A DNA stretch of 64,000 nucleotides from G963691835 sp963691835 (lineage in GTDB: Bacteria > Pseudomonadota > Alphaproteobacteria > Thalassobaculales > Thalassobaculaceae), in NCBI GenBank assembly GCA_963691835.1, contig OY829383.1, forward strand, positions 5,332,001-5,396,000, read 5' to 3'. Position numbers and translations under genes: made by a program. Under the pieces are notes generated by a model. The model was not told where the DNA came from. It made no database searches and was given only the letters and a program-made list of their open reading frames with translations. How positions within the stretch are numbered: position 1 is the stretch's first letter; each line of letters starts with the position of its first letter. Shown in pieces: positions 60,874 through 64,000 of the stretch.

Positions 60874-61829
60874 TTAAGGGCATCGGGAACGGCGATACCG
60901 GCTTCCGCGTAGTACTTGAGCGCCCCGGCGTGCAGCTTGCCGGCCATGTCGCCGATCATTGCCTCGCCCACGCCGGCCCACCAGCGGGCGGTCTTCGACA
61001 TATCGGGCTTCGACTCCCAATAGGCCTTGGTCAGCGCATAGGCGTCCGCCTCACTCATGTTCGTTGTGGTGTAGGCGCCGACCGGCAGCGATGTGGTGAC
61101 CGTGTCTCCGTCAATGCCGGGATAGGTCCCACCTGGAATGACGAGACGGGTCCGTTTGGTCGCGGCTACCTGCTCATCGGACATGGACAACAGCTTGACG
61201 CCGGTTCCCGCGGCCGCCTCGATCACGTTCGGCGCCGGATAGGAGCCTGCGGTCGCGAAGCCGTCGACCTGTCCGTTCTTCAGTGCTGGAACCGCCGCGT
61301 TCAACTCAACATCGACAAGGTCGATCTTGCCCTCGAGCCCGAAGAGCTTGAAGTTCTTGGCAGCCTCACGGGCGCCGAAACTGCCCTTGCCGATGATAAA
61401 GCTCTTGCCGTCCAGATCATCAAAGGACGCGATGCCCGCATCTGCACGGACAACGTAGTGCATGGTGAGCGAGGGGATCGGGAACAGGGCGCGGATCTTG
61501 GAATAGTCGTCGGAACCTTCGAACATCCGCTTGTTGCCAAGCGCGAGCTTCACCAGCACCGGCGGGGTCGTGAAGACATAGTTGCCGGGACGTCGCGCCG
61601 CCTCTTTAACGTTCTGGACCGAGCCTTGGCTTTCTTCAACGGTCAGCGACAGCCCGCCATTCGTCGCAGAGCCGACCGCCTCGGAAACCTGAACGGCCAT
61701 CTGATAGTAGGACGAAGTTGATTTGGCGGATTTGTACGTGACCCGCGTTTCGGCGTGCGCGGCGGTCGCGAGACCAGTCGCCAGAAGGCCGGACACCGCA
61801 AAGCGGGCCGCGGAGCGGATGAAGGACAT
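60870..61829 (-). CDS. TAXI-family TRAP transporter solute-binding protein
   Basis: Periplasmic receptor of 319 aa with a Sec signal peptide (residues 1-26, ATAAHA). The TAXI pattern is visible: YKSAKSTSSYYQMAVQVSEAV near the start, VEESQGSVQNVKEAARRPGNYVF, then LPIPSLTMHYVV-like and GKSFIIGKGSFGAREAAKNF. It provides substrate to the fused permease that follows. GGGGAGAAATGCC precedes ATG 61829. The leftward two-gene unit is probably self-contained. Confidence 0.92.
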   Translation of the reverse strand: MSFIRSAARFAVSGLLATGLATAAHAETRVTYKSAKSTSSYYQMAVQVSEAVGSATNGGLSLTVEESQGSVQNVKEAARRPGNYVFTTPPVLVKLALGNKRMFEGSDDYSKIRALFPIPSLTMHYVVRADAGIASFDDLDGKSFIIGKGSFGAREAAKNFKLFGLEGKIDLVDVELNAAVPALKNGQVDGFATAGSYPAPNVIEAAAGTGVKLLSMSDEQVAATKRTRLVIPGGTYPGIDGDTVTTSLPVGAYTTTNMSEADAYALTKAYWESKPDMSKTARWWAGVGEAMIGDMAGKLHAGALKYYAEAGIAVPDALK

Positions 61830-61957
61830 GGCATTTCTCCCCTGTTCACGGCGCCGTCGTTCAGCAGCACCCTCCCCCGCGTAGCGCGAAAGTCAGGTCA
61901 CGGCAAGTCAGCGGCTGGCAAAGACGGACACGAACGAATGGCGAAACGTTGGCAGCG

Positions 61958-63409
61958 TCACCCTCTGCCGTAGACATCCTCCAGACGCTCGATGTCGTCC
62001 TCGCCTAGATAGTCGCCGGTCTGGACCTCGATGATCACCAGAGGCTCGGCCGCCGGGTTCTCCAGACGATGGATCCAGCCGAGCGGGATATCGATCGACT
62101 GATCGGTTTCGAGATGGACCACGTCCAAACGGTCCATGTCCGGTCCTCGTGTGACCCGCGCACGTCCGCTGATGACCACCCAGTGTTCCGCCCGGCGGGC
62201 GTGACGCTGAAGAGAGAGGGCGGCACCGGGCTTGACGGTGATTCGCTTGACCTGAAAGCCGTCGCCAATATCCAAGCCTTCATAGTCACCCCAGGGACGG
62301 TGCACCCGCGCGTGGATCGTCGCTTCCGGCCGGTCGTCCGCCTTAAGCCGGTCGACAATGACTTTGACGTCCTGAGCCTTATCCGCCGCCGCCACCAAAA
62401 CCGCGTCGACCGTCTCGACAACAACGACCTTATCAAGCCCCACGACCGCAACCAGACGAGAATCGGAGCGGATGAGACTGTCCGAAACGTCCTGTAAGAC
62501 GACATCGCCTTGGGTCGCGTTCCCCTTGTCGTCCTTGGGCCGGGCCTCCCGAACCGCGGACCACGCTCCCACATCGCTCCACCCGAGGTCGGCTGGGACG
62601 ACCGCCGCCTTGCCGGTCTTCTCCATCACCGCGTAATCGAAAGAGATCGCAGGCGCCTCGCCAAATGCCTCCGCGTCCAGGCGCAAAAAATCGAGATCCG
62701 TCTTGGCCGCGTCGAGCGCTGCCCGGCACGCGGTCAGGACGTCAGGCGCCAACGCCTCGACCTCCGCGAGAAGGACATCAGCGCGGAAAGCGAACATGGA
62801 GCTGTTCCAGACGTACGAGCCGTCGGCCAGATAGGACTCGGCTGTCGCCAGATCCGGCTTCTCGACGAACTGCTCAACCGAGAAGGCCCCGGCAACGCCT
62901 TCGATTGGCGACCCTTTCCGGATATAGCCGTAACCGGTCTCTGGACGTGTCGGCTCCACGGCAATGCTGACGATCCTACCCTGGCTCGCTGCGGCCGCCG
63001 CGACCGAAATGGCGTGATGAAGGCTGTCGACCTTCTCAACCACATGATCTGACGCCAACATCAGTACGACGGTGTCCGGCGCCTGCCGCGCTGACAGAAG
63101 GGCCGCTATGACGGCTGCGGGACAGGAGTTCCGGCCAACCGGTTCCAACACAACGCTCGCCGTCGACAAGCCGATAACTTGCAGTTGCTCAGCCACGGCA
63201 AAACGATGTTCATTGTTGCAGATCACCGCCGGGTCGATCGCCCCCGGCAGCCCTGACAAGCGGCGGAGCGTGTCCTGCAGAAGGCTGATATCGCCGACCA
63301 TTGGGAGGAGTTGCTTCGGGTAAAGGGCACGGGAAACAGGCCAGAGCCGGGTACCGGCGCCCCCGGATAGCACGACGGGCCGAATTGTCGGGGTACCTTC
63401 TGTTGCCAT
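61958..63409 (-). CDS. manC: Mannose-1-phosphate guanylyltransferase / mannose-6-phosphate isomerase (ManC/AlgA type)
   Basis: Bifunctional type II PMI/GMP enzyme of about 483 aa for GDP-mannose synthesis, used in exopolysaccharide or lipopolysaccharide. The N-terminal nucleotidyltransferase has VVLSGGAGTRLWPVSR and the P-x-K (YPKQLL) motif, VEPTRPETGYGYI, FVEKPDLATA and WNSSMFAF. The C-terminal cupin domain (about 360-480) has QRHARRAEHWVVISG. The usual isomerase metal motif is Q-x-H-x-H-R-x-E-H-W; here the second His is Arg. The isomerase half may therefore be altered. ATG 63409 is chosen over an upstream TTG. It is divergent from the ribokinase-like gene. Confidence 0.9.
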   Translation of the reverse strand: MATEGTPTIRPVVLSGGAGTRLWPVSRALYPKQLLPMVGDISLLQDTLRRLSGLPGAIDPAVICNNEHRFAVAEQLQVIGLSTASVVLEPVGRNSCPAAVIAALLSARQAPDTVVLMLASDHVVEKVDSLHHAISVAAAAASQGRIVSIAVEPTRPETGYGYIRKGSPIEGVAGAFSVEQFVEKPDLATAESYLADGSYVWNSSMFAFRADVLLAEVEALAPDVLTACRAALDAAKTDLDFLRLDAEAFGEAPAISFDYAVMEKTGKAAVVPADLGWSDVGAWSAVREARPKDDKGNATQGDVVLQDVSDSLIRSDSRLVAVVGLDKVVVVETVDAVLVAAADKAQDVKVIVDRLKADDRPEATIHARVHRPWGDYEGLDIGDGFQVKRITVKPGAALSLQRHARRAEHWVVISGRARVTRGPDMDRLDVVHLETDQSIDIPLGWIHRLENPAAEPLVIIEVQTGDYLGEDDIERLEDVYGRG

Positions 63410-63487
63410 GTCGGACCGTTCCAAATATCGCCATCCTTTGGCGGCAGTAGTAGCGAAGAGAGATCGTCAGCGAAAGGGCTGCAGATC

Positions 63488-64000
63488 ATGATTGTGGTAT
63501 TTGGCTCTATTAACGCGGATTTGTTTGTCACGGTCCCGGAACTGCCGAAACCTGGGGAAACCGTACTTTCGCCGGGGTATGTGATGCGCCCCGGCGGCAA
63601 AGGGGCCAATCAGGCGGTTGCCGCCGCCAGGGCGGGCGGCGACGTCAGGTTCGTCGGCCAGGTCGGAAAGGATCCTTTCGGTCAGACCGTGCTGAAAGCC
63701 ATCAAGAATGCCGGCGTGGACACAACCCCTTGTCGGCAAGTCGATGATGTCACCGGGACCGCCATGGTCATGGTCGACCGGGCCGGAGAGAACCAGATCG
63801 TCGTCGCAAGCGGCGCCAACCAGTCGCTTCACCCGGACCTCGTACCGGCGCCACTGCTGACGAACTACACGGTGCTGGTGCTGCAGATGGAAGTCCCAGT
63901 GGAAGCGAACGAGGCGCTGATCCGGATGGCAAAGAGCCACGGCGCGCGGGTCGTCCTCAATCTCGCCCCAGCGTACCCAATCTCGGAGCAGGCCTTGGAC
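63488..64000 (+). CDS. rbsK: Ribokinase-family sugar kinase (3' truncated by window)
   Basis: The first 171 codons of a PfkB-family kinase that runs past the right edge. It has IVVFGSINADLFVTV at the N-terminus, PGGKGANQAVAAARAGG with the GG hinge of substrate binding, GQVGKDPFG and VASGANQSL. The layout matches ribokinase, which phosphorylates ribose at O5. The ATP-site DTxGAGD motif lies outside the window. GAAAGGG is upstream at moderate distance. The gene symbol is given on family resemblance; another pentose or nucleoside kinase is possible. Confidence 0.85.
   Translation, partial: MIVVFGSINADLFVTVPELPKPGETVLSPGYVMRPGGKGANQAVAAARAGGDVRFVGQVGKDPFGQTVLKAIKNAGVDTTPCRQVDDVTGTAMVMVDRAGENQIVVASGANQSLHPDLVPAPLLTNYTVLVLQMEVPVEANEALIRMAKSHGARVVLNLAPAYPISEQALD

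Overview
The window looks like about 64 kb of chromosome from a high-GC alphaproteobacterium, most likely in or near the Rhodospirillales. This is inferred from gene content: a GapR/DUF2312 protein, a fused cysNC, an hmuQ/hmuD-type heme oxygenase, the order rplU-rpmA-obgE-proB-proA-nadD-rsfS-rlmH, and many TTT (Tct) and TRAP carboxylate transporters. I see no phage, IS element, CRISPR array or rRNA. There is one tRNA, tRNA-Ser(CGA).

Layout. 1-14.6 kb is mostly catabolic: the end of a molybdenum hydroxylase large subunit, methylcrotonyl-CoA carboxylase beta subunit, HCCA isomerase, an SDR, RidA, a metallo-beta-lactamase-fold hydrolase, Tag glycosylase, isovaleryl-CoA dehydrogenase, a thioesterase, a class III aminotransferase, MgtE, a malic enzyme with a PTA-like tail, GapR and a small GHNGGPPL protein. 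14.6-21 kb holds sulfate activation (cysD-cysNC), a DUF2189 membrane protein and katG with a strong terminator. 21-24.4 kb is an accessory island: a beta-propeller-like protein and two tandem divergent TIGR04372-like putative glycosyltransferases. 24.4-33 kb has a TctDE-like two-component system divergent from tctC, a fused tctA-tctB, a PrpF/4-oxalomesaconate tautomerase-like enzyme and a universal stress protein. These converge on a split ThDP decarboxylase pair. 33-36.6 kb carries a PAS protein, a small secreted protein and a secreted FG-GAP/RTX/DUF5648 protein. 36.7-41 kb is a heme uptake and degradation operon (hmuSTUV-hmuQ) behind a Fur-box-like inverted repeat. 41.5-44.6 kb is a second, canonical tctCBA. 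44.6-50.8 kb is the conserved housekeeping block. 51.6-54.1 kb is tcuAB (tricarballylate oxidation). 54-64 kb is mixed: a PHB-depolymerase-like gene, a sulfotransferase, a nucleotidyltransferase-like protein, a TIGR02466 oxygenase, a structured leader ahead of a Gfo/Idh/MocA gene, a TAXI-TRAP transporter, manC and the start of a ribokinase.

How the genes work together. The clearest theme is C6 tricarboxylate use: two TTT systems, a PrpF-type isomerase, a ThDP decarboxylase and TcuAB. Together they suggest growth on citrate-, aconitate- or tricarballylate-like acids, though the true substrates cannot be read from sequence. A second theme is heme-iron acquisition. A third is leucine/acyl-CoA catabolism, with Ivd and MccB present but mccA absent from the window.

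A point of caution: several genes carry single small lesions in otherwise intact reading frames. These are a frameshift in hmuU, an in-frame TAG in the depolymerase-like gene, an in-frame TAG in the Gfo/Idh/MocA gene, and an ATC where rsfS should start. They may be real decay, recoding or sequence error, and are reported separately.
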